A stretch of 64,000 nt of DNA from Kosakonia quasisacchari (GTDB lineage Bacteria > Pseudomonadota > Gammaproteobacteria > Enterobacterales > Enterobacteriaceae). Made by a program: the position numbers and the translations under genes. Where the stretch lies: assembly GCF_004331415.1 (NCBI RefSeq), contig NZ_SJOP01000014.1:1-64000 (forward strand). The letters run 5' to 3'. Positions within the stretch are counted from its first letter, which is position 1; every line of letters begins with the position of its first letter. Of the stretch, positions 25,270 to 35,068 are shown one piece after another. The notes under the pieces are model-generated. The model was not told the DNA's origin. It made no database searches and worked only from the letters and a program-made list of their open reading frames with translations.

Positions 25270-26837
25270 AATTTGCTCCTGCTTTCGCCTGAAGTTGGAC
25301 GCGGCTGCGTCTTCGCGTGGCCGGTCGCGAGCAAAGTTTTCGCGCTGTCGCCACAGTCAAATTGCGGGCGCTGTGCTTTCAGCGCGGCGCAAATCTGGGT
25401 ATCCATTGTCGTTTGAACGGATTCGGTGAAGTTATTCGGGAACGGTGCTGCCGTATCAAAGATCGGGCGCAGTTGCTGGTAATAAGCGTTATTAACGATC
25501 TGCGACTGCTGCCAGAAAGGCTGGGTAGCCACCAGCAGCGTGCGCCACGGCGTGCCGGCAGGAAGATCCTGAGACTGCACGATGTAATTTTTCATCGCCA
25601 CGCCGGTCATCATGGTGGTGAATGCCTGTGCGTCACGACTGCACTGGCTACCCGGCTTGCAGGTGGCCGCGCTGGAAACGAAGCTATCCTGGAATAGCAG
25701 TGGCTGTGCTTTTTGTCCCCACGGCACCGGAATGACATACAACGGTGCGCTTTGCGACGGACGATAAAGGTTCACGTAGAACGACTGTTCAGAAAACCCC
25801 ATCTCCGTACTGGATTGCCCGGTGGCAAATGCCTGCTCAGGGGTCACGCCCGTGCCATTGTAAAAATAGCCGTTGGTACATTGATTAATACCGACACCTT
25901 TTTTCTGGCAAGTGTCCGATAAGGCAACCAACTGCGAAATCACTGCGTTATCCGGCGGCATTTGCATGGCCTGCGGCATTGCGTTCAGGCCATAGCGCTG
26001 CACATAGGCGTTGATGTAATTGGAAGGCACCGCCCAGTGCCCATTAAAACTGCCTGCCAGCGCCGGCACTGCAGAGGGCAGCGAGTTCATATAGCTCAGT
26101 AAATTATCAAGCGTGTTTTGCTGGGTAATCGCCTTGTCAAACGCGTAGATAAAATTCATACACAGCCAGCTGGGAATACCCCAAAGTTGGCCTTTATAGG
26201 TCGATCCGGCAAGTGCAACCGGCCACGGCGCATCTCCGCTAATTTGCGCGGGGTTGATAAGCTGGTTATCCGCCAGAAATCCCAGATACAACACATCCAG
26301 CTCAACGACATCAAACCCCTCCGTTCCCAGAATGGTGCGCAGCTTATTGAAGTCATAAATCTTGACCTCCTGACTAAGCACGGCATTCAGCAACACGTCC
26401 GGATGTTGTGCCTGCCAGGTTTTCACCACATAAGCGACCAGGCTTTCAAAATTATCCGTCGGTAACGTGGGCAGGTACGAATAGAGCGACACGTTAAGCA
26501 CGCGGTTTTGCTGGCCATTCAGCACCAGCGTCTGGTTCGGCCCTTTCGGGGTCAGCGTCATAGCACGGGTTTGCAGGTTATTGCAGTTCGCCCAGTTAAT
26601 GATCGGTGGATTGGGTCGGCTGGTATTTTGCCCGACATAAAAACTTTGCCCTGGCTCAACCTTAATAAACCAGTCGAAGCTGCCGCCGGACGCGCGGGTC
26701 CAGCCGTCAACCGTACAGGTTATCGGCGATGATGAAGTATTTTTGAGAATTAACTGACCTGCAAACACGCCAGTGCTGGCAAGGATGAATAATACGATGG
26801 CAAAGACGCGCATCGTCATTCGTAAGATGACGCCCAT
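25266..26837 (-). CDS. Secreted thiaminase I-like protein (thiamine pyridinylase family)
   Basis: 523 residues from the ATG at 26837 (GAGGAG ribosome site upstream); an ATG 23 codons earlier lacks one. Signal peptide ends near VFA-GQ (~26). Residues ~27-110 form an extra beta-rich domain with paired cysteines. From ~115 the chain follows thiaminase I, a periplasmic-binding-protein fold: LNVSLYSYLP, DVVELDVLYLGFLADNQLI, then L-W-G-I-P-S-W-L-C226 (nucleophile, Cys113 of the Bacillus-type enzyme) and M-G-F-S-E350 (general base, Glu241). Thiaminase I swaps the thiazole of thiamine for another base, destroying the vitamin. Coupled to two calcium-lectin genes. Confidence 0.8.
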   Translation of the reverse strand: MGVILRMTMRVFAIVLFILASTGVFAGQLILKNTSSSPITCTVDGWTRASGGSFDWFIKVEPGQSFYVGQNTSRPNPPIINWANCNNLQTRAMTLTPKGPNQTLVLNGQQNRVLNVSLYSYLPTLPTDNFESLVAYVVKTWQAQHPDVLLNAVLSQEVKIYDFNKLRTILGTEGFDVVELDVLYLGFLADNQLINPAQISGDAPWPVALAGSTYKGQLWGIPSWLCMNFIYAFDKAITQQNTLDNLLSYMNSLPSAVPALAGSFNGHWAVPSNYINAYVQRYGLNAMPQAMQMPPDNAVISQLVALSDTCQKKGVGINQCTNGYFYNGTGVTPEQAFATGQSSTEMGFSEQSFYVNLYRPSQSAPLYVIPVPWGQKAQPLLFQDSFVSSAATCKPGSQCSRDAQAFTTMMTGVAMKNYIVQSQDLPAGTPWRTLLVATQPFWQQSQIVNNAYYQQLRPIFDTAAPFPNNFTESVQTTMDTQICAALKAQRPQFDCGDSAKTLLATGHAKTQPRPTSGESRSKL

Positions 26838-26988
26838 ACAAACTCCTCTATTACTGCGGTAGAAAAAAGAAAATAGATGCGCAGGCATATTTACGCTGCG
26901 CACCAATATATTCAGCCAATAAGAGTCTTTAAATTAAAACCTAACTATTACGATATTCGATATATTCAGACCAGATTCTTTCGCAAAT

Positions 26989-27015
26989 AAAAAACCTCCA
27001 GCAGGAGGAGGTTTT
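26989..27015 (-). terminator. Rho-independent terminator of the BhsA/YdgH-like gene
   Basis: On the minus strand, AAAACCTCC pairs with GGAGGTTTT and runs into TTTATTT. It lies 7 bases past the stop at 27022 and insulates the thiaminase operon. Confidence 0.85.
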
Positions 27016-27021
27016 ATTCTT

Positions 27022-27297
27022 CTATTTTTTCTTGTAAACATCGGCCGTTGCGTGGATTTTTTTCCTTGTTTGATCGGACGTTACGACATACACATCGCCG
27101 CCCTTTTCATCCGCCAGCTTGCTTAACGCATGGCGGGCATCCATTGGTGACATCTCGTCGGATGTTGCAATCTCGCCAACCTTTTCATATTGCGAAGAAA
27201 CTTTTTCAAACTCTGATTTTTCCATTAATTTAGCGGCCCAGGCATTACTCGCCAATAATGTTAACGCGCTAATAATCACTAAACTTTTTTTGTTCAT
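27022..27297 (-). CDS. YdgH/BhsA/McbA-like (DUF1471) periplasmic protein
   Basis: 91 residues from the ATG at 27297, which has a GGAG site; an in-frame ATG 20 codons upstream does not. Signal peptide ends at NAWA-AK (~22). The mature ~70 residues show the DUF1471 pattern: [42 protein letters not shown], then [11 protein letters not shown]. Enterobacteria carry many paralogues (BhsA, McbA, YhcN, YdgH) linked to stress and biofilm. Stand-alone gene with its own terminator. Confidence 0.85.
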   Translation of the reverse strand: MNKKSLVIISALTLLASNAWAAKLMEKSEFEKVSSQYEKVGEIATSDEMSPMDARHALSKLADEKGGDVYVVTSDQTRKKIHATADVYKKK

Positions 27298-27521
27298 CAG
27301 GCATTCTCCGGATTGTTTTGAGATGGCTGTAAATAACAGAAAAGCACAGTCGATCATTTACTCTTTAACGGTAGACCAAGCCATAAATAATTCAATGTGA
27401 TTAATTAATCGGTTATTTAATCAACATATTAAGCTGAATAAAAAGTAAAACGTGCATATGAAATGTCATATATAATGGCGCGCGTCTTACTTCAGGGCTT
27501 ATACATTTCAGGAGTTTGGTG

Positions 27522-28475
27522 ATGAAAGATTCACACCTCAACCTTCCAGCCGGTTACTTTGGCATCGTGCTTGGCATCATCGGGCTGGGTTTTTCCTGGC
27601 GTTTTGCTGCCACTATCTGGCCAGTCACGCTGCTGCCTGCGGATGGCTTAATCATTCTGGCGATGGTCATCTGGGCGCTACTGATGCTGGCATTTATTAG
27701 TAGAATGCTCCGTCACGGCACGAGCGTGCTGGAGGAGATCACCCATCCGCTGAAAAGCAGTTTTGTCAGCCTGGCACCAGCCACCTCGATGCTGGTCGCC
27801 ATTGGTCTTGCGCCGTGGTTTCACACGCTGGCGCTGGGGCTTTTTCTTGTTGCTGTCATTGTTCAGCTTGCCTACTCCGCCTGGCAAACCGCCGGATTAT
27901 GGCGCGGTCAGCACCCGAAAGAAGCCACAACGCCGGGGCTTTATTTGCCAACGGTTGCCAACAACTTTATCAGTGCGATGGCCTGCGGCGCGTTCGGTTT
28001 TAACGATGTCGGGATGTTGTTTCTCGGCGCAGGGATCTTCTCCTGGCTGAGTCTTGAGCCTGCGATCCTGAGCCGGATGCGTAATCTTGATGAAATGTCG
28101 CCCGCCGTGCGCACATCGCTTGGCATTCAGATGGCACCTGCATTCGTGGCCTGTAGCGCCTGGCTGAGCGTCAACGGCGGGCAGGCCGATGTTTTCGCCA
28201 AACTGTTGTTCGGCTATGGCTTGCTGCAGATGCTGTTCATGATAAGGCTGATCCCCTGGTACAGTTCGCAGCCGTTTAACCCGTCGTTCTGGAGTTTTTC
28301 ATTCGGCGTGGCGTCACTGGCGACCACCTCGATTCGCCTTGGACACGGCACCCCAGGCGGCGCACTGTACTGGATGTCATTTCCGCTGTTTATCGCGGCC
28401 AATTTGGTGATCGCGCTGTTGATGGTAAAAACCTTCGCGCTGTTACTGCGGGGTAAGTTATTGATCCGCGCATAA
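27522..28475 (+). CDS. tehA: TehA, SLAC1/TDT-family inner-membrane transporter
   Basis: 317 residues from the ATG at 27522; TTG and GTG codons just upstream are in frame, but AGGAG is best placed for the ATG. About ten hydrophobic helices. It matches E. coli TehA across the length ([68 protein letters not shown]). TehA is an SLAC1-type anion channel homologue that confers tellurite resistance with TehB when overexpressed; its natural substrate is unclear. No tehB is seen downstream. Confidence 0.92.
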   Translation: MKDSHLNLPAGYFGIVLGIIGLGFSWRFAATIWPVTLLPADGLIILAMVIWALLMLAFISRMLRHGTSVLEEITHPLKSSFVSLAPATSMLVAIGLAPWFHTLALGLFLVAVIVQLAYSAWQTAGLWRGQHPKEATTPGLYLPTVANNFISAMACGAFGFNDVGMLFLGAGIFSWLSLEPAILSRMRNLDEMSPAVRTSLGIQMAPAFVACSAWLSVNGGQADVFAKLLFGYGLLQMLFMIRLIPWYSSQPFNPSFWSFSFGVASLATTSIRLGHGTPGGALYWMSFPLFIAANLVIALLMVKTFALLLRGKLLIRA

Positions 28476-28478
28476 AGT

Positions 28479-28515
28479 AGAATGCGCCAGGCAAGCATGC
28501 CACCTGGCGCATTCT
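28479..28515. terminator. Bidirectional stem-loop between tehA and glgX
   Basis: A perfect 13-bp stem AGAATGCGCCAGG (28479-28491) with CCTGGCGCATTCT (28503-28515), 3 bases after the tehA stop and 2 bases before the convergent glgX stop. Confidence 0.8.
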
Positions 28516-28517
28516 GT

Positions 28518-30596
28518 TTACGGGCGACGGAACAGCACGATACTGCGTCCTTCCAGTTCGAAATCCTTCTCTTTGGTGATCACAATCCCGCTTTTCGCGC
28601 TATCCGCGGTGGTCAGCTCCAGCACCCAACCGCCTTCGCCGAACTGCGGAATGCGAAACGGCACTGTACCTTCAAACGGGTTAAACAGCATCAGCACGTC
28701 ATGCCAGATCCCTTCTTCTTCCTGCAAATCCGGACGCCCGATATAAACGCCAAGCGTCGTGCCTTCATCCCACTGTTCCGGCAACTGCTCGCCGCCGCCC
28801 GCGTTGTACCAGCGGATCTCCATACCATCGCGCCAGTTCTCGCGCCGCAGGATCGGCTGCGAAGCCCGCAACGCCAGCACATGACGGGTGAATTCTAACA
28901 GCGCTTTACCGTTGCCGCTTTGCGGCGCGTCCCAGTCGATCCACGAGATTTCGCTGTCCTGGCAATAGCCATTGTTGTTGCCCTGCTGGGTGCGGCCAAA
29001 CTCGTCCCCGGCCAGCAACATTGGCGTGCCGTGGGAGAAGAACAGCGTAGCGAGGAAGTTGCGTTTTTGCCGCTCGCGCACGGTGTTGATGCCTTCGTCT
29101 TCGGTCGGCCCTTCCGCGCCGTAGTTGTAGGAACGGTTATCATTGTGGCCGTCGTTATTGTCCTCGCCGTTGGCTTCATTATGTTTTTCGTTGTACGACA
29201 CCAAATCGTTCAGCGTAAAACCATCGTGGGCGGTAATAAAGTTCACACTTGCCCACGGGCGGCGTCCGCGCTGATCGTACAGATCGCCGGAGCCCAGCAA
29301 GCGGGCGGCAAAGTCCGTCGACACGTTATCGCCCTTCCAGTATTCACGCAGCGTGTCACGGTATTTGTCGTTCCACTCCGCCCAGCCCGGCGGGAAACCG
29401 CCCACCTGATAACCGCCGGGGCCGATGTCCCACGGTTCGCCAACCAGTTTCAGTCTGGATAACAGTGGATCCTGCGTCATGGCATCAAAAAAGCCGCCGC
29501 GCTGGTCGAACCCTTCTGGCTCGCGCCCAAGAATGGTCCCCAGATCAAAGCGAAAACCGTCGATATGCATCGATTCTGCCCAGTAACGCAGCGAATCCAT
29601 CACCATCTGCAACACGCGCGGATGCGAGGTATTCACCGTATTGCCAGTACCGGTGTCATTGATGTAATAGCGGTGCTGATCCGGCAAGGTGCGGTAATAA
29701 GAGAAGTTATCGATGCCTTTAAACGACAGGGTTGGCCCCAGTTCATTGCCTTCTGCCGTGTGGTTATAAACCACATCGAGGATCACTTCGATCCCGGCAT
29801 CGTGAAACGCCCGTACCATATCGCGGAAGCCCTGAATGCCGCGCGGCCCGTAATAGCGTGACGCCGGAGCGAAGAAACCGAGCGTGTTATAGCCCCAGAA
29901 ATTGCGCAGGCCTTTATCGAGTAAATGCTGATCGTCCGGGAACCAGTGTACCGGCAGCAACTCGACGGACGTAATGCCGAGACTTTTGATGTACTGCACG
30001 GTGGCCTTATGTCCCATCCCTTCGAACGTACCGCGCAACTCCGGCGGCAGCGCCGGATTAAGCTGTGTGAAGCCTTTAACATGGGTTTCATAGAAAACCG
30101 TGCGCGGCCAGGGAATGTTCGGTCTTGCGCCATCCTGCCAGTCGAACGCTTGCGGGTCGATAACCCGGCATTTGGGTGTAAACGGCGCGCTATCCTGGGT
30201 ATCAAAGGTCAGGTCTTTATCTTCATGGCCTAAATCGTAAGCGTAATGGGCCGCGTTCCACTCGATATCGCCGACCAGCTCGCGGGCATAAGGGTCAATC
30301 AATAATTTATTCGGGTTAAACCGGTGACCGTTTTCCGGCTCAAACGGGCCATGCACCCGATAGCCGTACAGCGTGCCGGGTTGCAGGCCTGGCACATAAC
30401 CGTGCCAGATCTCGTGCGTGTTTTCCGGCAGATCAAACCGGGCGATCTCCTGCTTGCCATCGGGGGCGTATAAACAGAGCTCCACACGATGCGCATGCGC
30501 TGAAAAAAGGGCAAAGTTGACGCCCTCGCCATCGTAATTCGCACCGAGTTGCTGGCCGTGCCCCGCCGTGATGTAAAAACGTTTTCCGTCAGACAT
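28518..30596 (-). CDS. glgX: Glycogen debranching enzyme GlgX/TreX
   Basis: 692 residues. CBM48 N-terminal domain (~10-110), then a GH13 isoamylase-type barrel: GIEVILDVVYNHTAEG, DGFRFDLGTILGRE (nucleophile Asp), LKLVGEPWDIGPGGY (acid Glu), and FITAHDGFTLNDLVSYN (transition-state Asp). It hydrolyses alpha-1,6 branches of glycogen or limit dextrin. As third gene of treZ-treY-glgX it supplies linear maltodextrin to TreY, so it plays the TreX role; the genome is expected to have a separate glgX in the glg operon. Gap to treY is 71 bases. Confidence 0.92.
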   Translation of the reverse strand: MSDGKRFYITAGHGQQLGANYDGEGVNFALFSAHAHRVELCLYAPDGKQEIARFDLPENTHEIWHGYVPGLQPGTLYGYRVHGPFEPENGHRFNPNKLLIDPYARELVGDIEWNAAHYAYDLGHEDKDLTFDTQDSAPFTPKCRVIDPQAFDWQDGARPNIPWPRTVFYETHVKGFTQLNPALPPELRGTFEGMGHKATVQYIKSLGITSVELLPVHWFPDDQHLLDKGLRNFWGYNTLGFFAPASRYYGPRGIQGFRDMVRAFHDAGIEVILDVVYNHTAEGNELGPTLSFKGIDNFSYYRTLPDQHRYYINDTGTGNTVNTSHPRVLQMVMDSLRYWAESMHIDGFRFDLGTILGREPEGFDQRGGFFDAMTQDPLLSRLKLVGEPWDIGPGGYQVGGFPPGWAEWNDKYRDTLREYWKGDNVSTDFAARLLGSGDLYDQRGRRPWASVNFITAHDGFTLNDLVSYNEKHNEANGEDNNDGHNDNRSYNYGAEGPTEDEGINTVRERQKRNFLATLFFSHGTPMLLAGDEFGRTQQGNNNGYCQDSEISWIDWDAPQSGNGKALLEFTRHVLALRASQPILRRENWRDGMEIRWYNAGGGEQLPEQWDEGTTLGVYIGRPDLQEEEGIWHDVLMLFNPFEGTVPFRIPQFGEGGWVLELTTADSAKSGIVITKEKDFELEGRSIVLFRRP

Positions 30597-30667
30597 TGCT
30601 TCCCCTTGATCGCCTGTAAAGTCTCACCAGACATAACGATTGATGTACCGCACCCTTTTCTTCGCAA

Positions 30668-33178
30668 TCACGCACTGACCAGTACCGCAAAGGTGAAACC
30701 GCCAATCGATCGCAGATTCACTTTGTCGGTGAGAAAAACCTCCTCTGAGCTGAGTATGTGCCGGTAACGCCGATTCGCCAGTTCCGGCGGCAAAGCAATA
30801 TTGGCCCCCGCCAGGCTGCCGTCGAGCGCATCGAATAGCAGGCGCGGAGCGAGCACAATTAACGCATCCTGATTTTCCACGCGCGCAAAGGCGATCAGGT
30901 GCTCCGCCTCTTCGCCCGAAACGGTTAACGGCAGATAGGCTCCCCGGCGGAACAGCGACGGCATCTGCTGGCGTAAATGCAGCAGCCGGTAGATGAAAAA
31001 CTGCTTTAATTGCCCGCTCGACCAGCTCTCCTGTGAATACGGATCGGCCTGCTCTTCATCCACCAGCAAGCGCTCCAGTTCGGCGTAATCCGGCTCCAGC
31101 CGGTTATCCGGGTCGACCAGGCTGAAATTGAGCGCTTCGCTGCCCTGGTAGATATCCGGCACACCGGGTGCCGTCAGTTTGATCACCGTTTGCGTCAGGC
31201 TATTGACCATCCCGGCGCGGATAAACGGCTGTAGCGAGGCGGTAAAATCGGTTAAAAACGCGCTGTTATCCGGCGATAACAAATGACGCACGTAATCGAG
31301 CACCGCCTGTTCATAGGCGTCGTTAGTTTCGATCCAGTCGGTGCGCTGTTTCGCTTCGCGCAGCGCTTTTTCGACAAACGCCACAAACCGCTCTTCCAGC
31401 GCGCGCAAGCCCGCCACGTCATCTGCTTGTAAGTTGACCGGCCAGACGCCCGCCAGCGCCTGGTAGATCATCCACGCCACCATCGGTCGCGGCGCGTGGC
31501 CATCGTCGAGCAGTTGCACTTTGGTATGATTCATCTGCCGCCAGCGCGCCACGCAATCCGCCCAGCGTTCGGGCGCTTCCGTCAGGGTATAGAGTCGCGC
31601 CCGGGCGTCTTCCCCGCGTTTGGTGTCATGGGTTGAGGTGCCGGAAAGCGCATCCGGCTGGCGCTCAAGCCGGGTTTTCATCTCTGCGTGGAAGCGATCC
31701 AGAGAGAAGGTGCGCGGTAGTGGCTCCGCGCCGACTTCGTTAAGTGCCAGATCGACATGCTGGCGGAAAAAGAGCGTATCTTCGACGGATTTGGCCATCA
31801 GCGGCCCGGTGAGCTGCTGAAAGCGAGTGCGAAAACGTGCCGCCGCGCTCAGCGCGCTTTTCGCGACATCGCCAAGCAGAATGCGGCTTACAAAGTCGAG
31901 CGCGTCAGCGTCCGGCGCATACGGGCTACGCTGAACACTCTCGACCACCTTACGTAACAGCGCGGCGTCAGCCGCCGGTAGCCCCTGTTCCGTGCCATAA
32001 GTGCGATACACCGGAAAGGCGATCAATAGTTCGCGCAACGCCTGGCGCACCGCGTCCTCCTGCGGCACCGGGATTTCCGCGTGACCAATAGTGAGCGCCA
32101 GCGACACCAGCACGCTGAATTCACCGTTAAAGTTACGATCGACCATCAGCAGTTTGGCCGCACGTAGCTCGTCGTGCATATTCACGCGCCGCCCGGCAAC
32201 GCTGTCATAGGCTTTTCGCAGCTTATCGAGCTGCGCGTTATCAACCAGCACATCTGAAAGCGCGGCGATAAACTCATACCCGGTGGTGCCGGATACCGGC
32301 CAGTCCGCCGGAAGATGCTCGCCTTTGCCGAGGATCTTCTCCACCGTGAGATAACATTCAGCGCCCACCTTCTGGCGTAAGCGCATCAGATAACCCTGCG
32401 GATCGGCCAGCCCGTCAACGTGATCGATACGCAAACCGTCCACCGCGCCGCTGTGCACCAGTTCGAGGATCAGCCGGTGCGTATCATCAAATACCGTTTC
32501 ATCTTCCACGCGTACGCCAACCAGGCCGGTGATTTCAAAAAAGCGCCGGTACGAGAGGTCATTCGCCGCATCGCGCCAGCTCATCAAACGCCAGGGCTGC
32601 TGCGCATGAATTTCAGCGATTAGCGCGTGATCGGTCTCGCCGATAAGTGCCTGCTCCCGTCCTTGCCAGCTTTCCGCCACCAGCGGATAAAAGTTGTCGT
32701 AATAGGCCAGCGCCGGTTCGCCGGTCAGCGGATCGGCTTTTATCGCCAACTCGCCATTTTCCAGCACAACGTCAAAATCATCGCCGAGAAAAGGCAGCGT
32801 CAGCCGCCGCGACCAGTCAATGTCGAAATGGTGCGCATACTGGCTTTTTTCGCCTTTGGCAATCACATCGCGCCACCAGGCGTTTTCCAGCGAGGCCGCC
32901 ATATGGTTTGGCACAATATCCAGAATCAGCCCCAACCCGGCACTTTTTAACGCACTCACCAGCCGGTCAAACCCTTCACGCCCGCCAAGCGTGGGATCGA
33001 TCTCATTGGCGTTAGCCACGTCATAACCGTGGGTGGAACCGCTCGCGGCGGTGAAAATGGGCGAGGCGTAAAGGTGGCTGATGCCAAGGTGTTTAAGATA
33101 CGGAACCAGCGTCGCGGCGCGATCAAACGTCATTCCGTTACGAAACTGCAAGCGGTAAGTCGCGGTTGGCGTATTCAC
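30668..33178 (-). CDS. treY: Malto-oligosyltrehalose synthase
   Basis: 836 residues, GH13 subfamily 26. It isomerises the reducing-end alpha-1,4 bond of maltodextrin to alpha-1,1, giving maltooligosyl-trehalose. Landmarks: TATYRLQFRNGMTFDRA start, GLILDIVPNHMA, DGLRIDHVDGLADPQGY, ECYLTVEKILGKGE, and GTSTHDTKRGEDARARL, all classic TreY blocks. The start overlaps the treZ stop by four bases (33175-33178), implying coupled translation. Intracellular; trehalose made here protects against osmotic and drying stress. Confidence 0.95.
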   Translation of the reverse strand: MNTPTATYRLQFRNGMTFDRAATLVPYLKHLGISHLYASPIFTAASGSTHGYDVANANEIDPTLGGREGFDRLVSALKSAGLGLILDIVPNHMAASLENAWWRDVIAKGEKSQYAHHFDIDWSRRLTLPFLGDDFDVVLENGELAIKADPLTGEPALAYYDNFYPLVAESWQGREQALIGETDHALIAEIHAQQPWRLMSWRDAANDLSYRRFFEITGLVGVRVEDETVFDDTHRLILELVHSGAVDGLRIDHVDGLADPQGYLMRLRQKVGAECYLTVEKILGKGEHLPADWPVSGTTGYEFIAALSDVLVDNAQLDKLRKAYDSVAGRRVNMHDELRAAKLLMVDRNFNGEFSVLVSLALTIGHAEIPVPQEDAVRQALRELLIAFPVYRTYGTEQGLPAADAALLRKVVESVQRSPYAPDADALDFVSRILLGDVAKSALSAAARFRTRFQQLTGPLMAKSVEDTLFFRQHVDLALNEVGAEPLPRTFSLDRFHAEMKTRLERQPDALSGTSTHDTKRGEDARARLYTLTEAPERWADCVARWRQMNHTKVQLLDDGHAPRPMVAWMIYQALAGVWPVNLQADDVAGLRALEERFVAFVEKALREAKQRTDWIETNDAYEQAVLDYVRHLLSPDNSAFLTDFTASLQPFIRAGMVNSLTQTVIKLTAPGVPDIYQGSEALNFSLVDPDNRLEPDYAELERLLVDEEQADPYSQESWSSGQLKQFFIYRLLHLRQQMPSLFRRGAYLPLTVSGEEAEHLIAFARVENQDALIVLAPRLLFDALDGSLAGANIALPPELANRRYRHILSSEEVFLTDKVNLRSIGGFTFAVLVSA

Positions 33179-34962
33179 ATTCCCTCTCCCAAAGCCAGAC
33201 GGACAATGAACGCATTCGCCGCCAGTTCATCCTGCCCGCGCGGCCAGGCCACCAGCGTTTTACCGGGCAGATCCGGCAACGGTTGCGCAGCCTTGCCAAT
33301 ATTGAGCGCCAGCGACAATGTTCCTTGTGAGAAGCGCCAGCGGACAGCGACAAACCCCGGCGCGGTGGCGATCACTTCCCCATTTTGCCGCTGCGCATGA
33401 GTCAGCAGCGGCACCACATATTTCTGGCGCAGCGTCAGCCAGTCGCGGGTTTGCGTTAGCCAGCGCTGACCGCTCTCCTGCTGCGTTTTCGCCCAGTCCA
33501 GTTGTGAACGGCTAAAGGTTTCAGGCGCATTCGGATCGGGAACCGCTTCCCCCTCATGTCCGGCGTGGCCCTGGAATTCCCGAGCCCGCCCTTCGCGCAC
33601 GGCGCGCGCCAGATCGCCGTGAAAATCGGTAAAGAACAGGAAAGGATTGGTTTCGCCATACTCTTCACCCATAAACAGCAGCGGAATATGCGGGGAAAAC
33701 AGCAGCGCGCCGAGCAGCACACGCGTTCTCTCCTCGCCCGCTAGGGTGATGAGCCGCTCGCCCTGCGCGCGGTTGCCGGTCTGATCATGGTTCTGGATAA
33801 AATCGACAAACGCCACCGGCGGCTGGTTGCGGCTGTCCACCCCGCGGGGTTCGCCGGTTGAGGGGGCAATCTCGCCCTGGAAGGCAAACCCTTCGGTTAA
33901 TGCACGCGCCAGCCACACTTCGGGCTTATCCGCAAAATCCTGGTAATAGGCATGGGTTTCGCCGGTAGCAAACACATGCGCGGCATTATGCAGATCGTCG
34001 TTCCACTCGGCGGTAAACAGCGGCGCCCGACCATCCGGTTCATGCGGATGCAGCGCAATAATGTTGCGGGAATCTTCAGTGGTCAGATGTACCGGTCTGT
34101 CGGTGATCTCTTCACGAATACGGCGGGCAATCTCCACCAACACCGGCGGCTCGGTGCTGTCTTCAATCTGATCGATGGCATCAAATCGCAGCCCGTCGAG
34201 GTTGTATTCGGTAAGCCAGTAGAGCGGCGCTTCAACGATATAACGCCGCACGGCATCAATGTCATACGCGATGCCCGGCCCCCACGGCGTCTGGCGTTCA
34301 GCGTGGAAAAAATCCGGCGACAGCGCGGGTAAATAGTTACCTTCCGGGCCAAAGTGGTTGAGCACAATATCCAGCACCACTAAAAGGCCATAGCCGTGAG
34401 CGGCGTCGATAAAGGCTTTAAAATCATCCGGCGTGCCATACGCCGAGTGCGGCGCATAGAGCAGCACGCCGTCATAGCCCCAGCCGCGATTGCCGCCAAA
34501 CTGGGAGACGGGCATCACTTCTATCATCGTGATGCCAAGTTGTGCGAGATACGGCAGTTTTTCCATCGCCGCGCGAAAGGTGCCCTGCGGGGTGAATGTG
34601 CCGATATGCAGCTCATAAACCACGGACTCTTGCCACGGGCGGCCTTGCCACTGCGGGTGTTGCCAGACGTAATGATCCGGGTCGACGACCAGCGAAGGGC
34701 CATTAACATCGGACGCCTGCGCGCGCGAGGCGGGATCGGGAACCACCATGCCATCGGCCAGCACAAACTGGTACGCTGTGCCGGGTACGACGTTATCAAC
34801 AGTCAGTTCAAACCAGCCATCATCAAGGCGTTGCATTGGCAGTTCGCCGACAGGCAAACGCAGAGAAATCTGCTGTTGCCCGGTGGCCCATAAGCGAAAA
34901 CGCACGCGACCATTCGCGAGGTATTCGGCTCCCCAGCTTTTACAAAACGATTTTGACGCCAT
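33175..34962 (-). CDS. treZ: Malto-oligosyltrehalose trehalohydrolase
   Basis: 595 residues from the ATG at 34962, which has a GGAGAGG site; an in-frame ATG at 34995 is less likely. N-terminal CBM48-like domain, then GH13: GYDGVLLYAPHSAYGTPDDFK, LDIVLNHFGPEGNY, DGLRFDAIDQIED, and FIQNHDQTGNRAQGER. It releases trehalose from the maltooligosyl-trehalose made by TreY. First gene of the treZ-treY-glgX operon. Confidence 0.95.
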   Translation of the reverse strand: MASKSFCKSWGAEYLANGRVRFRLWATGQQQISLRLPVGELPMQRLDDGWFELTVDNVVPGTAYQFVLADGMVVPDPASRAQASDVNGPSLVVDPDHYVWQHPQWQGRPWQESVVYELHIGTFTPQGTFRAAMEKLPYLAQLGITMIEVMPVSQFGGNRGWGYDGVLLYAPHSAYGTPDDFKAFIDAAHGYGLLVVLDIVLNHFGPEGNYLPALSPDFFHAERQTPWGPGIAYDIDAVRRYIVEAPLYWLTEYNLDGLRFDAIDQIEDSTEPPVLVEIARRIREEITDRPVHLTTEDSRNIIALHPHEPDGRAPLFTAEWNDDLHNAAHVFATGETHAYYQDFADKPEVWLARALTEGFAFQGEIAPSTGEPRGVDSRNQPPVAFVDFIQNHDQTGNRAQGERLITLAGEERTRVLLGALLFSPHIPLLFMGEEYGETNPFLFFTDFHGDLARAVREGRAREFQGHAGHEGEAVPDPNAPETFSRSQLDWAKTQQESGQRWLTQTRDWLTLRQKYVVPLLTHAQRQNGEVIATAPGFVAVRWRFSQGTLSLALNIGKAAQPLPDLPGKTLVAWPRGQDELAANAFIVRLALGEGM

Positions 34963-35028
34963 GCAATTACCTCTCCACGATGTCACGAAGAACAATCATA
35001 GACGATAATCTGCAAAGCCATTGGCGGG

Positions 35029-35059
35029 CCGCCCGGTGATGCACGCGCATACCGGGCGG
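35029..35059. terminator. Inverted repeat between treZ and the formate dehydrogenase operon
   Basis: CCGCCCGGT (35029-35037) pairs with ACCGGGCGG (35051-35059), 9 bases past the stop of the cytochrome subunit gene. No T-run; likely a 3' end stem for the minus-strand operon. Confidence 0.6.
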
Positions 35060-35068
35060 TGAATTGCG

